A DNA stretch of 64,000 nt from Bradyrhizobium sp. CB2312 (GCF_029714425.1 NZ_CP121668.1:8267501-8331500); one strand, 5' to 3'. Shown: positions 46,155-55,809, numbered from the stretch's first letter. Translations and numbers: made by a program. The notes: generated from the letters alone by a model not told the origin.

Positions 46155-47282
46155 GCCAATTCCTCGCTTAATCGGCCGACGTTCGTGCAGTGAAGATGAC
46201 ATCCATCTGTCACGTGAATCAATTACGAGGTTTGGTAGTTGACCGGAGTCGCAGGAACTTGGCTGAGACCAAGAGTGCATGTTTCCGCCGCTGCATGTGT
46301 GCGCAAGGGTGTCGTTCGCGCGTCCTGGAACTCTGCACTACCGAACGTCCGGCGCTCTGGCAATGTGGAAGGGTAGGTCCGTTAGAGCGAACGCAACTTC
46401 GCCATCCGTTTACAAGCACATCGTTTCTGGTTGGCACTCGAACAGCTTCTCATTGGATCGTCCCCTCTTAGTCGATCAACCGGAATGCGACAGCGGCACA
46501 ATCTCGCTTTGCGCGCACTGGATGGGCGCTGGAAAGGCAACATTTATCGCACCATCGCGGAAGGCCGTTTTGGGCAGACCTTTATTCCCGACCGACACGA
46601 CTGCGCAGACGGACCATTCGTCTGGTTAAATGGGGCTGCGCCTCATGCGGGGCGGCTATCGTGAGTTGCTCCTTACAAGAACAAAGACCAGCGCAATCCC
46701 GAGCGCTAGTCCAAATCACGCGTGCACGTGGGTTCAATCGAATCAAAGTTGAGGCGAGCTCTCGACACCGATAGTAAGTCGGGTCGTAAAGCATGGCCTG
46801 ACAGCTGAATGATCAATGTTGGCGTCAGCCTGCCGTACCATGAAGGCTCACGTCGTGTAGCTGCTCCCGTCGGCGGCTACAGTCTTTAGAAGAAGGTCAA
46901 AAGCCGAGGCAGTAGATCGCCGAACGATCGGCGATGGGGTGTTTTGCGTTCGGTGCGGATGCGTGCTGATGCAGCAACGCGGGACCACGCCGGCCAGGCG
47001 CCCGTGCAGATTGCCGAGTTCATCGCTCGACAAATGATGTGCTTCTGTCATCTCGATCAATTGCCCGAAATGGTGGGAGACACTAATAGAAAAGCGTGCA
47101 CTCCGGGCCGGACGTTGGACCGGCGAAGCCGAGATCCGCTTTTAGCTCAACATCGTGCTCATGTACGGAAGGGTTCGAGAGAAAAGCATCGGGCCATCCT
47201 GAAACGTCTTCTGATAATACTATGCAAGTTCGCCCGTAGCGGAGCGTATGACGAGGCGGAGCGTCCAGTATTCGGGCAGTGC
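46155..47282. other. 1.1-kb region without recognised gene
   Basis: Short frames only. A plus-strand frame at 46431-46664 and a long one from 46944 lack domains and overlap a better minus-strand gene. It presumably includes the promoter of the decayed PEP-mutase operon. Confidence 0.35.
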
Positions 47283-47534
47283 TCATGGATCGGTCCGAAA
47301 ATCGAGTTCAATTGCACGCGTTACCTCGATGATGCTTTCTGGATGGCCGCCGTTCTCGAAGAGAGCATATCTCAGAGCTTGGCTGCGGCTGATAAACAAG
47401 CCGCCAAAGGCGCCCCGTCGTTCGCGGGCGACCCAGTTACCGGCCCGATCTCGGCCAACGAGAACAACCCGTGGGGAGGAGCCAGGCGAACGGGGCTCGA
47501 CGGGCGACTTATACTGCGCATGATGGAATGACAT
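47283..47534 (-). CDS. Small conserved rhizobial protein (RDRxGNWV...GGLF type)
   Basis: An 83-residue protein. VVLVGRDRAGNWVARERRG, GGLFISRSQALRYALFE and IIEVTRAIELD follow a pattern I recognise from short hypothetical proteins common in Bradyrhizobium and Mesorhizobium. No signal peptide or membrane helix. Function unknown. The ATG has no strong ribosome site. It lies 316 bp from the IS630 gene. Confidence 0.6.
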   Translation of the reverse strand: MSFHHAQYKSPVEPRSPGSSPRVVLVGRDRAGNWVARERRGAFGGLFISRSQALRYALFENGGHPESIIEVTRAIELDFRTDP

Positions 47535-47850
47535 TAAGGATCATCTTCGTCGCGGCCCGCATAAGCTATTGCGGTTAGGTCGTGCCAAGCACGGCTGGTG
47601 TAGAGTACTTCAATTGCGGACCGGGTTCTCCTATCAGTTTTAGCAAGTGGGAGAGTCGCGGAAATGCGTGGCGAGAGCGCGGTGACGTCAAAAGCGGCGC
47701 GTGGCCTACTTTTGGTCTGTAGGGAGTGGGTGTCGCAAGGGCGGACGTCGATCGCTGCAAAAACTTCGGTTTGTCCCGGTCTGCCCTGGTCATCTTGAAC
47801 GCAAATTCGTCGCATTAGTTGATTGCTCGAATCTCGAGAGGGGAGCGCTA
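47535..47850. other. Gap upstream of IS630 transposase
   Basis: About 315 bases; the right part probably belongs to the IS630 element's left end. No gene seen. Confidence 0.3.
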
Positions 47851-49065
47851 GTGGCGAATGCAGGTGTACGAGGCCGGCCGATCGCGCCGTTGGTGCTTAG
47901 TCCGCCGGAGCGGGCGTACTTGGAGAGACAAGTTCGTCGTCATCGCGTTGCCCGATCGCTATCTGAGCGCTGCCGCGCGATCCTGCGGTGTGCGGATGGC
48001 TTGCCAAGCAAGTCTGTGGCTGTCGAACTCGGCCTCCACGAACACACCGTTGGCAAGTGGCGCCGCCGATTTTTGAAGGATCGCTGTGATGGCCTGCTTG
48101 ACGAGGCCCGCCCGGGCCGCCCTCGAACCATCAACGACGATCAGGTTGCTGAGGTAATTGAGCGGACATTGCGTACAACGCCACCCGACGCGACGCACTG
48201 GTCGATCCGCTCAATGGCTGCGGAAACTGGCTTTTCCCACACCACGATCCGCCGAATGTGGACGGCGTTCGGCCTGCAGCCGCACCGCAGCCAGACATTC
48301 AAGCTGTCGAGCGACCCGCTGTTCGTCGACAAGGTCCGCGATATTGTCGGGCTTTACCTGTCCCCGCCGAACCGAGCCCTTGTGCTCAGCATCGATGAGA
48401 AAAGCCAGATTCAGGCACTGGATCGCGAGCAGCCGGTCCTGCCGATGATGCCGGGCGTACCGGAACGGCGCACGCACAGCTATGTGCGGCATGGTACGAC
48501 CTCGCTGTTTGCCGCGCTCGATGTCGCCTCTGGATTCGTCATCGGCAAATGCTACAAGCGCCACCGGGCAGTCGAGTTCTTGAAGTTCCTCAAAGAGATC
48601 GACGCTCAAGTCCCTGAAGGGATCGATGTCCATATCGTCATGGACAACTACGCCACTCACAAAACACCCAAGATCAAAGCGTGGCTCGCCCGTCGGCCGC
48701 ATTATCATGTCCACTTCACGCCGACTTCCGCGTCATGGATCAATCAGGTCGAACGCTGGTTCGCTGAGCTCACCCGAAAGCAGATCCAGCGAGGTGTTCA
48801 CACCTCCGTCAGGCAGCTCGAGGCCGACATCCGTACCTTCATCGACCTGCACAACAAAAATCCCAAGCCCTTCAAATGGACCAAGTCCGCAGACCAGATT
48901 TTGGCTTCCGTCAAACGCTTCTGCCACAAAGAGACCTCTTCCTCGAACGTGGCAAAATGCCGGACTCAGGTCCTTCCTCGAGCGTCCGTTCTCAAGAAAG
49001 GCACGTCGCCCGCTTGGATCGCGCCGCCGATACGATCAGCGCTGTCGCCTGAGCGTCGATACTGA
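47851..49065 (+). CDS. IS630-family transposase
   Basis: A 404-residue transposase. N-terminal HTH (SKSVAVELGLHEHTVGKWRRR), winged part (THWSIRSMAAETGFSHTTIRRM), and DDE core: Asp in LVLSIDEKSQIQALDR, Asp in HIVMDNYATHKTPK, Glu in SWINQVERWFAELTRK. GTG 47851 with GAGGGGAG chosen; the frame is open upstream. The 45-residue tail after RFCHKE is longer than usual and may run into flanking DNA. The element lies between the intact and decayed PEP-mutase genes and may have split one operon. Confidence 0.88.
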   Translation: MANAGVRGRPIAPLVLSPPERAYLERQVRRHRVARSLSERCRAILRCADGLPSKSVAVELGLHEHTVGKWRRRFLKDRCDGLLDEARPGRPRTINDDQVAEVIERTLRTTPPDATHWSIRSMAAETGFSHTTIRRMWTAFGLQPHRSQTFKLSSDPLFVDKVRDIVGLYLSPPNRALVLSIDEKSQIQALDREQPVLPMMPGVPERRTHSYVRHGTTSLFAALDVASGFVIGKCYKRHRAVEFLKFLKEIDAQVPEGIDVHIVMDNYATHKTPKIKAWLARRPHYHVHFTPTSASWINQVERWFAELTRKQIQRGVHTSVRQLEADIRTFIDLHNKNPKPFKWTKSADQILASVKRFCHKETSSSNVAKCRTQVLPRASVLKKGTSPAWIAPPIRSALSPERRY

Positions 49066-49139
49066 CGGGAGGCGAGGGGTGTTCGCATCGCGCGGGCTTC
49101 GAGAGGACAACGTTAGGTGACAAAACCCGTCATCATAGA

Positions 49140-50066
49140 TCAGCGGGGCTGCAGATATCGCTTTTCAGCCAATCCGAGTTCGTCATACCTCAGAAGCTCA
49201 AAGATCTCACTGACTGGAGCAATATGAGATTCAATGCTCGCAACGCTCTCGTGAGCTGCGATACTATCACAGACCCGCCGCATTGCAGCTGCGGCAGCTC
49301 GCATGGAGTGATTGGCCCAGACGACCGTGGAGATGCGCGCATCGCGGTAGGCAGAGACTGGCGTTTGAAAGTACGTTGTCGGAACAATCACGACAGGGAG
49401 CCGGTACCGCCACTCTGTGACGAACGAAAGTATCTCGTCCGCGGTACTCTTTCGCGAGTGAATCAAGATTGCATCGGCTCCCGCGTCGGCATAAGCGTGA
49501 GCACGCAAGATAGCTTCGTTCAATCCGCGCCCGGCGATCAGCGCTTCGATCCTGGCCACGACAACAAGGTGTTCAGCAACCGTATCCTTCACAGCCCGCA
49601 GACGACCTGAGAATTCATCGATATCGGCGAGCGGATGCCGTTCACCAATGAGCGAGTTCAGCTTCGGGAAGCAGCTGTCCTCAAGCGAGACGCCCGCCGC
49701 GCCAGCCTGATGAAGCTTTCGTGCGAGGAGGCGAGCATTGTTGAAATTACCAAAGCCGCCATCTCCGTCAACGAGCACAGGGAGCTCTGTAGAGTCCACT
49801 ATGCGTTCGACGCTCTGGACGAGCTGGGTCCATGAAGCTTCATTGGCATCGCGATAGCCGAGCGAACTGGCAATCGACAAACCAGAGGCCCAGAGCCCCT
49901 TGAATCCTGAGCGCTGGGCGATCGTGGCAGACAGGCCATCATGTGCTTCCATCAGAAAGGCGAGCTCATCATTCGAGCAGACCTGGGCGCGAAGCATTTC
50001 GACAGACGACTGCCGAGCGCATTGACGACCCGCCGTAAGCCGAACGGCTTGTGGTTGATGCTGCAT
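49140..50066 (-). CDS. pepM: Phosphoenolpyruvate phosphomutase (PEP mutase) family
   Basis: A 308-residue PEP mutase-type enzyme. VDGDGGFGNFNNA gives the metal Asp pair, and the gating loop EDSCFPKLNSLIGERHPLAD keeps the mutase hallmark FPK.NS, though relatives have Lys after ED where this has Ser. VARIEALIAGRGLNEA, GADAILIHSRK, PVVIVPTTYF and WANHSMRAA agree closely with mussel PEP mutase. It would turn PEP into phosphonopyruvate, the entry step to C-P compounds. Start ATG 50066. It sits alone on the minus strand, cut off from the other biosynthetic genes by IS630. Confidence 0.83.
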   Translation of the reverse strand: MQHQPQAVRLTAGRQCARQSSVEMLRAQVCSNDELAFLMEAHDGLSATIAQRSGFKGLWASGLSIASSLGYRDANEASWTQLVQSVERIVDSTELPVLVDGDGGFGNFNNARLLARKLHQAGAAGVSLEDSCFPKLNSLIGERHPLADIDEFSGRLRAVKDTVAEHLVVVARIEALIAGRGLNEAILRAHAYADAGADAILIHSRKSTADEILSFVTEWRYRLPVVIVPTTYFQTPVSAYRDARISTVVWANHSMRAAAAAMRRVCDSIAAHESVASIESHIAPVSEIFELLRYDELGLAEKRYLQPR

Positions 50067-50599
50067 GCCAAACCCCCGCAAGCCGATCCTCGATTGCCGC
50101 CAACGTCACCGTTCATATCTTTTTGGGGGAGCGCCGATCAATGACCAGCATTGGTAGTTTTTTGAGACACGCGGATTTTTATAATTGCGTAGGAGTGGCG
50201 CCGAACGCAAAGCTTTCGCTATGGGACTGATTAGGGTCCCTAAAGGCTGGAAAGAAGGGCCTTGGTTGCAAAGGAATGACCTCGGTTCGCGAGCCTGGTC
50301 CTACGGCCCAAGGGAGAATTCCCCACTCCTTGGCGGGGAGGAGTGCTTAGCGAGAGGGTGATATCCGGCTTACATAGAGTTGGACAGAATTCCGACAGCC
50401 ACGATTGTCGTAATGCTGATGTCGTGTTTACGACACATGTCGCAAGCCTATTGACAGGGCTGCACTGCGATGGCGATCTCGCGCGAATGTCGCGGCAATT
50501 GCCGAAGAAGTCATCCCGCCTCGCCGTGTTTGCTGGCGCCACTGAGTGGCATCGCATTTGCTGATGCCTCTCCTGTTCTGTAAAGTCCAGGAGGAAATC
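50067..50599. other. Divergent promoter region between pepM and luxR-type gene
   Basis: About 530 bases. It contains an inverted repeat TGTCGT-GTTT-ACGACA at 50420-50435, with further TGTCG units on both sides (50406, 50438), a possible operator for the LuxR-type gene. No coding frame recognised. Confidence 0.4.
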
Positions 50600-50809
50600 A
50601 TGGCGGATGTGCAAGAGGTTGTGCTGTCGGAACGGGAAAAACAGTGTTTGCGATGGATCGAGCAGGGGAAGTCATCATGGGCAATCGGAGTCATCCTGAA
50701 CGTGAGCGAGAACACTGTCAACTTCCATGTCAAGAACGCGATGCGAAAGTTGGAAACGACCAGCCGGACGCAGTGCGTCGTTAAGGCGCGGCGCTTGGGT
50801 CTTATTTAA
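50600..50809 (+). CDS. LuxR-type HTH-only regulator, 69 aa
   Basis: The protein is little more than a GerE/LuxR DNA-binding domain: LSEREKQCLRWIEQGKSSWAI, SENTVNFHVKNAMRKLETTS, RTQCVVKARRLGLI. AGGAGG lies seven bases before ATG 50600, so the short form is really translated. No ligand or receiver domain is present, and none is found upstream in other frames. It may be constitutively active, or act as a competitor of full-length LuxR proteins. Confidence 0.85.
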   Translation: MADVQEVVLSEREKQCLRWIEQGKSSWAIGVILNVSENTVNFHVKNAMRKLETTSRTQCVVKARRLGLI

Positions 50810-51254
50810 AGTGCCGGCCGCGGCAGTTGTCGCTCATGTAGATCTAGCAACGCGTGGGTTGCTCCGGCGGAATGCGAGGCGGATTACGCGCCGCAGCTGT
50901 GGAGCTAAAGACGCAGTTACTCTCAGCAGGACGTGCTTCTATTTTCGCCGCCGATCGTCAAAGGGCGTCGCTGTCGATTTGGGGGCAGACGATGGGGTCG
51001 ATGCTTAAGGGCCCTAATCGGAGCTGGACAAAAGCCGCATCACCGCTCCGGCTGATCAGCTCCACCATCTCAGCCTCGGCTGAGCCAACAATGTTCAAAC
51101 GCCCCTGTGTCAAAATCATGCCGCGGCGCTGAGCGCTCATAATGCGATCGATCCTGCTGATGCCGGTTTGAAAGGAGGACGCCTATGCAGACGTGCAGTT
51201 GGCCTTTGAGGCACTAGCGGCCCCACTGAAGCATACACAGGACAGGCTCTGCGA
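50810..51254. other. Gap without recognised gene
   Basis: About 440 bases. Short frames only; the last 70 bases may be decayed 5' sequence of the peptidase pseudogene. Confidence 0.3.
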
Positions 51255-51767
51255 TCTTCCGGTACGGCGGCTCTGGCTGAACAGGGCGATGCCTATGTCG
51301 TTGCGAACCTGCGTGGGGGCGGCGAATTTGGCGGCAGCCAGGGTGGCCTCCTCGTTGGCGCGGCAATCACCCAACGTCCCGAACTCTTCAACGCGGCGAT
51401 CATCGAGGTGCCGCTGTTTAACATGCTTCGATACACCAAACTAGGCGCGGGCGCCTATTGGATCGGAGAGTACGGTGACCCCGACATTGCCGAGCAGCGT
51501 GCGTAGATCGAACGGTACTCGCCCTACCAGAAGCTGTGGCGGGCAAGACCTATTTCGCGCCCTAAATTCTTGCCTCCACCAGGGACGATCGCGTGCATCC
51601 AGCGCACGGCCGCAAGGCTGCCGCGAAGCTCGCCGCGCGGCGCCAGCCTTACCCTTTATTACGAGAACATCGACGGGGGACACAGCGCCGCGGCCAGTCT
51701 CACTGAATACGCGCGTCAACTGGCGCTTGAATACACCTATGCATGGAGGCGGCTTTGTTCGGAGTAA
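51255..51767 (+). pseudogene. Prolyl oligopeptidase family, C-terminal remnant with frame changes
   Basis: Pieces of the S9 catalytic domain appear in order across frames: DAYVVANLRGGGEFG, then SQGGLLVGAAITQRPELFNA (the nucleophile region, with Gly-x-Ser context partly deleted), VPLFNMLRYTKLGAG, GEYGDPDIAEQRA, a TAG at 51504, RDDRVHPAHGRKAA and YYENIDGGHSAAASL with the catalytic His. The N-terminal propeller is absent. It is a relic of a roughly 700-residue peptidase. Confidence 0.8.
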
Positions 51768-52510
51768 AGTTCCGGCAACGGGCTGACCGAAGCAGATCAA
51801 ATCGAGACCATTGGTTTTCTCAACGGCTTCACGTCGCTTCGCTGAATTCATCGAACCAAAGAGAGGCTGATCAGCCTCCGGCGGCGCGGCGAAGTTCGTC
51901 AGACGCGGAACTTACCGGTTTAAACCAAGCTCCGCCGTTTCCGAGCGGGTTTGGGCTTCCCAAATACAACATGACGAGCGGATAACTTGCCAAATGCGCT
52001 TCCTTGAGGATTGTCTCGGCAGACCCGTTCGTTTCGACAGGGCGTGACGTGCGGTTGACATCGGAAGACGAACAGCCAAAGCGTAGCCCTGCGAGCGTCT
52101 TCATGCTTGAGAAAGCATGTCAGGTATTTTCATGCAGGCATGCTCGGATTGATAATCCTCCTCCAGGCTGCGAAGGAGTTCATGGCCGCCCTGTTGTTCA
52201 ACGTCGATGAAAACCATCCGCCGGCTCTGGATGAGCCCGGCATGTTCGAAGCTTCGCAACTCTTCTGTAAGCCGGTGGTGCGCGACGAGTGAAGCGAATA
52301 TCAAAACGTCATCTGGGCTGAAGCCTTGCGGGAGAAACTGTCGTCGACGTCAGGTTGTTTGTCCCTTGCACGATGCGGCCGTAGCTAGACCAGGCGATAC
52401 AGAAAACGAGCACGTGACCAGCGCAGCGATTCTAGGCATCTCTTGCCGTCGGTCTTGATGGCGGGGAGACTCTTCGTTAGATCACGATGGTTCACTATGG
52501 AGATGTCGCC
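51768..52510. other. 740-bp region without recognised gene
   Basis: No domain-bearing frame. Short frames around 52100-52300 on both strands are unconvincing. The promoter and any cold-shock leader of the next gene should be at the right end. Confidence 0.3.
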
Positions 52511-52717
52511 GTGGCAATGGGTATTGTGAAGTGGTTCAACCCGACCAAAGGTTATGGGTTCATCAGGCCTGAGGACGGAAGTCCCGATGTCTTCGTGCAC
52601 ATCAGCGCCGTCGAAAAGGCCGGTTACACCACCCTCGAAGAGGGGGCCCGGGTAAGTTATGAGCTCAAGACCGGGCGTTCGGGTAAGACATCAGCTGAGG
52701 ATCTACGCGTTGGCTGA
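52511..52717 (+). CDS. cspA: Cold-shock protein, CspA family
   Basis: A 68-residue cold-shock domain. [20 protein letters not shown] contains the first RNA-binding motif (KGYGFI), [13 protein letters not shown] the second (VFVH), and the end is [19 protein letters not shown]. It binds single-stranded RNA/DNA as a chaperone. GTG 52511 chosen: it gives the usual M-A-x-G-x-V-K opening and has GGAG eight bases upstream; ATG 52517 is possible. Confidence 0.9.
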   Translation: MAMGIVKWFNPTKGYGFIRPEDGSPDVFVHISAVEKAGYTTLEEGARVSYELKTGRSGKTSAEDLRVG

Positions 52718-52978
52718 TCTGACCCGCCTCCGGACACTGCTCTACAAAGCGTGTTCTCGCACCTGTCCGGTGATGCCTGTCACGGCGCGCCGGGCATTCG
52801 GCCTTTCGAGCGTCTCTTCTACGCATGGGGCTGTCTCGTAAACCGCTTGAGAGCTTCGATCTTCTGGGACCATTGACCATTCGCTGCAGCCAGAGTCACA
52901 GCTGTACCAGCCAGGTCGCCGTGCCGCTGTGGCAACATATTTCGGCCAGCTAGAGCATGATGTTTTCATATGGAAACA

Positions 52979-53560
52979 TTAAGTAGTTGGTGCTGCCTCC
53001 ACGTCACGGAGCTCGGCAGCTCGCATGAGATGTTTGAGTCTGGCGAAGACCTGCTCGATCGGATTGAGGTCAGGGCTATATGGTGGCAAGAAGATGCTGT
53101 GGGCCTCTCTGGCGCGGATGGCTTCGCGAGCCGCTTTGCCCTTGTGGCTGCCAGGATTGTCGAGGATGACGATCTCGCCCAGTGCGAGGGTTGGTGCCAA
53201 CACCTTCTCGACGTAAAGAAGAGCTCACCATTGATGGGACCATCAATCACCCAAGGCGCGCTGATCCGATCGTGACCCAGCGCCCCCATGAAGGCATTGT
53301 CCTCCAATGGCCGAAAGGTGCAGAGACTTAGAGGCGCTCCCCACAAGCCCCCCAGCCGCGCAGCGGTGCCATATTGGTTTTGATCCACGTCTTGTAGATC
53401 GTCGATCCTGCCTTGATGTGCTTTCCAGCGGGTCCGCTTACGGGCGACGTCAGGACGATCCTGCTCGGCTGGTAGAAGTGTTTTTTTAGGCTGAGCCCTT
53501 CGCCTGAACAAAAGTCCACACCGCCCGCACGTCTGTCTTGGGCGGTACTTCCTGTCTGCG
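52979..53560 (-). pseudogene. IS630-type transposase remnant, several frameshifts
   Basis: The C-terminal third (52979-53203) is readable as GEIVILDNPGSHKGKAAREA and FLPPYSPDLNPIEQVFARLK, with Asp and Glu of the DDE core. Upstream pieces occur in other frames: GDRISAPWVIDGPING-like, ETWIKTNMAPLRGWG-like and LSLKKTLLPAEQDRPDVARK. This IS630 group differs from the one at 47851. Not functional. Confidence 0.8.
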
Positions 53561-53969
53561 CTGGAGAAGGCCTTCGCCGATCAAAGAGAGCGGCCCCGGT
53601 CAGCCAGGCTTCAGCCTGACGCGCGCGCCGGTCCAGTGACGGGTGGGGCCAGTTCGGAGCATGTCAGCGCATATCAAGAAGATATCGCCTTGCTCGTGCG
53701 CGGCTTGATCGCGTTCGATCAGGCACGAAAATGAGCTTGATCCCGTCATCGCCGCTGCCGTGCTGGCTTTCGGGTTCGTCTAGCAGAGCGGAGGGCGCTC
53801 GTCGGTTGAGTGCAGCGCGCAGTTCGTGCCGATTCCCCCTCGTTATAGCCCTTAAAGCTACTAAGGCATTGAATTAATAGAATAAATCATGCATTGACAG
53901 AGCAATATCACCTGCGTAATCCTTGGGAACAATTTGCTTGCGAGCGTTTTGGGAGCGGCTTATATTGTC
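53561..53969. other. Gap before HigB-type toxin
   Basis: About 400 bases; the left part may include the eroded N-terminus of the IS630 remnant. The right end, AT-rich near 53860-53890, is the likely toxin-antitoxin promoter. Confidence 0.35.
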
Positions 53970-54263
53970 ATGCGTGTCATCGCAAAGGGAACGTTGCGCG
54001 ACTTCTGGTGTCGGTACCCCGAGGCGGAGGAGTCCTTGCTCGCTTGGTACCGCGAGGCGGAAGCAGCCGATTGGGATCAACCCTCGTCTGTGAAGGCTAA
54101 ATACCGGAATAGCAGCATTCTGAAAAACAGCAGGGTCGTCTTTAATATCAAAGGGAACGAATTTCGGTTGATCGTGAGCATCAATTATCCTCATCGGGTC
54201 GTCTACATCCGCTTCGTGGGGACGCATGTGGAGTATGACAAGATTGATGCGGAGGAGGTGTGA
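53970..54263 (+). CDS. higB: HigB-type toxin (type II toxin-antitoxin)
   Basis: A 97-residue protein of the HigB_toxin family. RVIAKGTLRDFWCRYPEAE, LLAWYREAEAADW, VFNIKGNEFRLIVSINY and YIRFVGTHVEYDKID cover the whole fold. It is an mRNA interferase that cuts on the ribosome. ATG 53970 matches the MRVI opening of relatives. One base separates its stop from the antitoxin start, so they form an operon with toxin first, as in other HigBA pairs. Confidence 0.9.
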   Translation: MRVIAKGTLRDFWCRYPEAEESLLAWYREAEAADWDQPSSVKAKYRNSSILKNSRVVFNIKGNEFRLIVSINYPHRVVYIRFVGTHVEYDKIDAEEV

Positions 54264-54264
54264 G

Positions 54265-55488
54265 ATGAATGTGAAGCCGATTAGAACCAAAGCTGATTAT
54301 GAGGCGGCTCTTGATCGCATTTCCGAGCTGATGGATGCGCGCGCGGGTACGCCCGAAGGCACTGAACTGGATGTGCTCGTTGACCTTGTCGAGCTGTATG
54401 AATCCAAGAATGTTCCGATGGGCTTTCCGAGCCCTGTTGCTGCTATTGAATTTCGCATGGAGCAGGCGGGCCTTTCGGCGCGTGACTTGGTGCCGTTTAT
54501 CGGTAGTAGAGCGAAAGTCTCTGAAGTGCTTTCCGGGAAGCGCCAAATCACGATGACGATGGCGCGCGCCCTTCACGAGCATCTAGGTATTCCAAGCGAT
54601 GTGCTGCTCAAGGGAAATTCTGTCGGAAGCAATGAAGAGTCTGAGATCGATTGGGCCAAGTTTCCCGTTGCCGAAATGATGAAGCTCAAATGGCTCCCGA
54701 AGCGCCCTAGAGTGGCGCAGTATGCCGAGGAAATAATGCGGGGGCTCATGCAACGAGCCGGGCGAACAAGTCTAGTCGTCGAAGCCATGTACAGAAAGAA
54801 TGACCATGCCCGCGCAAACGCGAAGGCCGATCCATTTGCCCTAAATGCATGGTGCTTACAACTGCTGGCGTTGGCCTCGGAGAGAAAGCTAGCCAAGGAA
54901 TATCGGCTGGGAACAGTTACTCAGGATTTCCTTAGGCAAGTTGCGAAATTGAGTTGGTCTGAGAATGGACCGCTATTAGCAAAGGAATTTCTTGAAAAGA
55001 GCGGTATTCATCTGATCATCTTGGAGCACCTTCCAAAAACGCATTTGGATGGAGCGGCTCTAAAGTTGGCAGATGGTACGCCCGTTATTGGGCTAACGCT
55101 GCGTTATGATCGGATCGATAATTTCTGGTTCTGCTTACTTCACGAGTTGGCCCACATCGGTAGACACTTTGACAATGCAGCAGACGTTGGTTTTGTCGAT
55201 GACCTCACACTACGTGATAGCGCTGGAGCGAGCCGCGATTCTAGAGAGGTTGAAGCTGATCAGTGGGCCGAAGAAGCGTGCATTCCTCGATCCATTTGGG
55301 AGAATAGCGACGTGCGGTTTCGTCCCACTCCGACCGGCGTGTTGAATCTTGCGAGCGCACTTCAGATTCATCCCGCCATTGTCGCCGGGAAAGTAAGACA
55401 TCAGTTTCGGAATTATCGGTTGCTATCCCACTTTGTTGGGACAGGTGAGGTGCGAAAGCACTTCAAGGGTTACGAAATGTCTCACTAG
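54265..55488 (+). CDS. HigA-type antitoxin fused to ImmA/IrrE metallopeptidase
   Basis: A 407-residue fusion. Residues 1-125 form a HigA-like Xre domain (IEFRMEQAGLSARDLVPFIG, KVSEVLSGKRQITMTMARAL). Residues from about 200 form an ImmA/IrrE zinc peptidase with HELAHIGRHF near residue 292 and a downstream EADQWAEE. Classical HigA is about 110-130 residues, so the protease part is an addition, possibly allowing the antitoxin or a repressor to be cleaved on stress. GGAGGTGTG precedes the ATG. Confidence 0.9.
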   Translation: MNVKPIRTKADYEAALDRISELMDARAGTPEGTELDVLVDLVELYESKNVPMGFPSPVAAIEFRMEQAGLSARDLVPFIGSRAKVSEVLSGKRQITMTMARALHEHLGIPSDVLLKGNSVGSNEESEIDWAKFPVAEMMKLKWLPKRPRVAQYAEEIMRGLMQRAGRTSLVVEAMYRKNDHARANAKADPFALNAWCLQLLALASERKLAKEYRLGTVTQDFLRQVAKLSWSENGPLLAKEFLEKSGIHLIILEHLPKTHLDGAALKLADGTPVIGLTLRYDRIDNFWFCLLHELAHIGRHFDNAADVGFVDDLTLRDSAGASRDSREVEADQWAEEACIPRSIWENSDVRFRPTPTGVLNLASALQIHPAIVAGKVRHQFRNYRLLSHFVGTGEVRKHFKGYEMSH

Positions 55489-55523
55489 AACACCAAAGCG
55501 AAAAGGTTATGGCGGGTGCCTAT

Positions 55524-55778
55524 ATGGTGAATGTTCTCGATGTGGCGAGATCGCTTGGCATTGATTTCCACAAGGGTTACTCCCGAGATGGTGGCCAATG
55601 GCTAATCGCGGACTACATGAAGAAGCGGCGAGGCGGCTTTAACTACAACCCCGCTATTAACATAACCTTCGAGCTCTTCCCTGCCGGTCGTCGTCGATCT
55701 CCTCTTCACTCAACCGAGTTGGTATTGGGAGCGGAATTCCCAATCGGTAAGTCTCTCGGCCACGCAGCCACGCTTTGA
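55524..55778 (+). CDS. Hypothetical protein, 84 aa
   Basis: I do not recognise it. VLDVARSLGIDFHKGYSRDG and MKKRRGGFNYNPAINITFELF give a mixed helix/strand pattern; there is no signal peptide. It follows the HigA fusion closely and may be a co-transcribed third gene or the damaged start of the hipA remnant that follows. The frame is open to a further start at 55509. Confidence 0.4.
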   Translation: MVNVLDVARSLGIDFHKGYSRDGGQWLIADYMKKRRGGFNYNPAINITFELFPAGRRRSPLHSTELVLGAEFPIGKSLGHAATL

Positions 55779-55809
55779 AGGTAAATGTTCCCGCTCGGTA
55801 ACTTTTCGC

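Noticed and set aside
46944..47531. 195-codon plus-strand frame
   Set aside because: Overlaps the minus-strand gene at 47283, which fits a known small-protein pattern; this frame has no domain.
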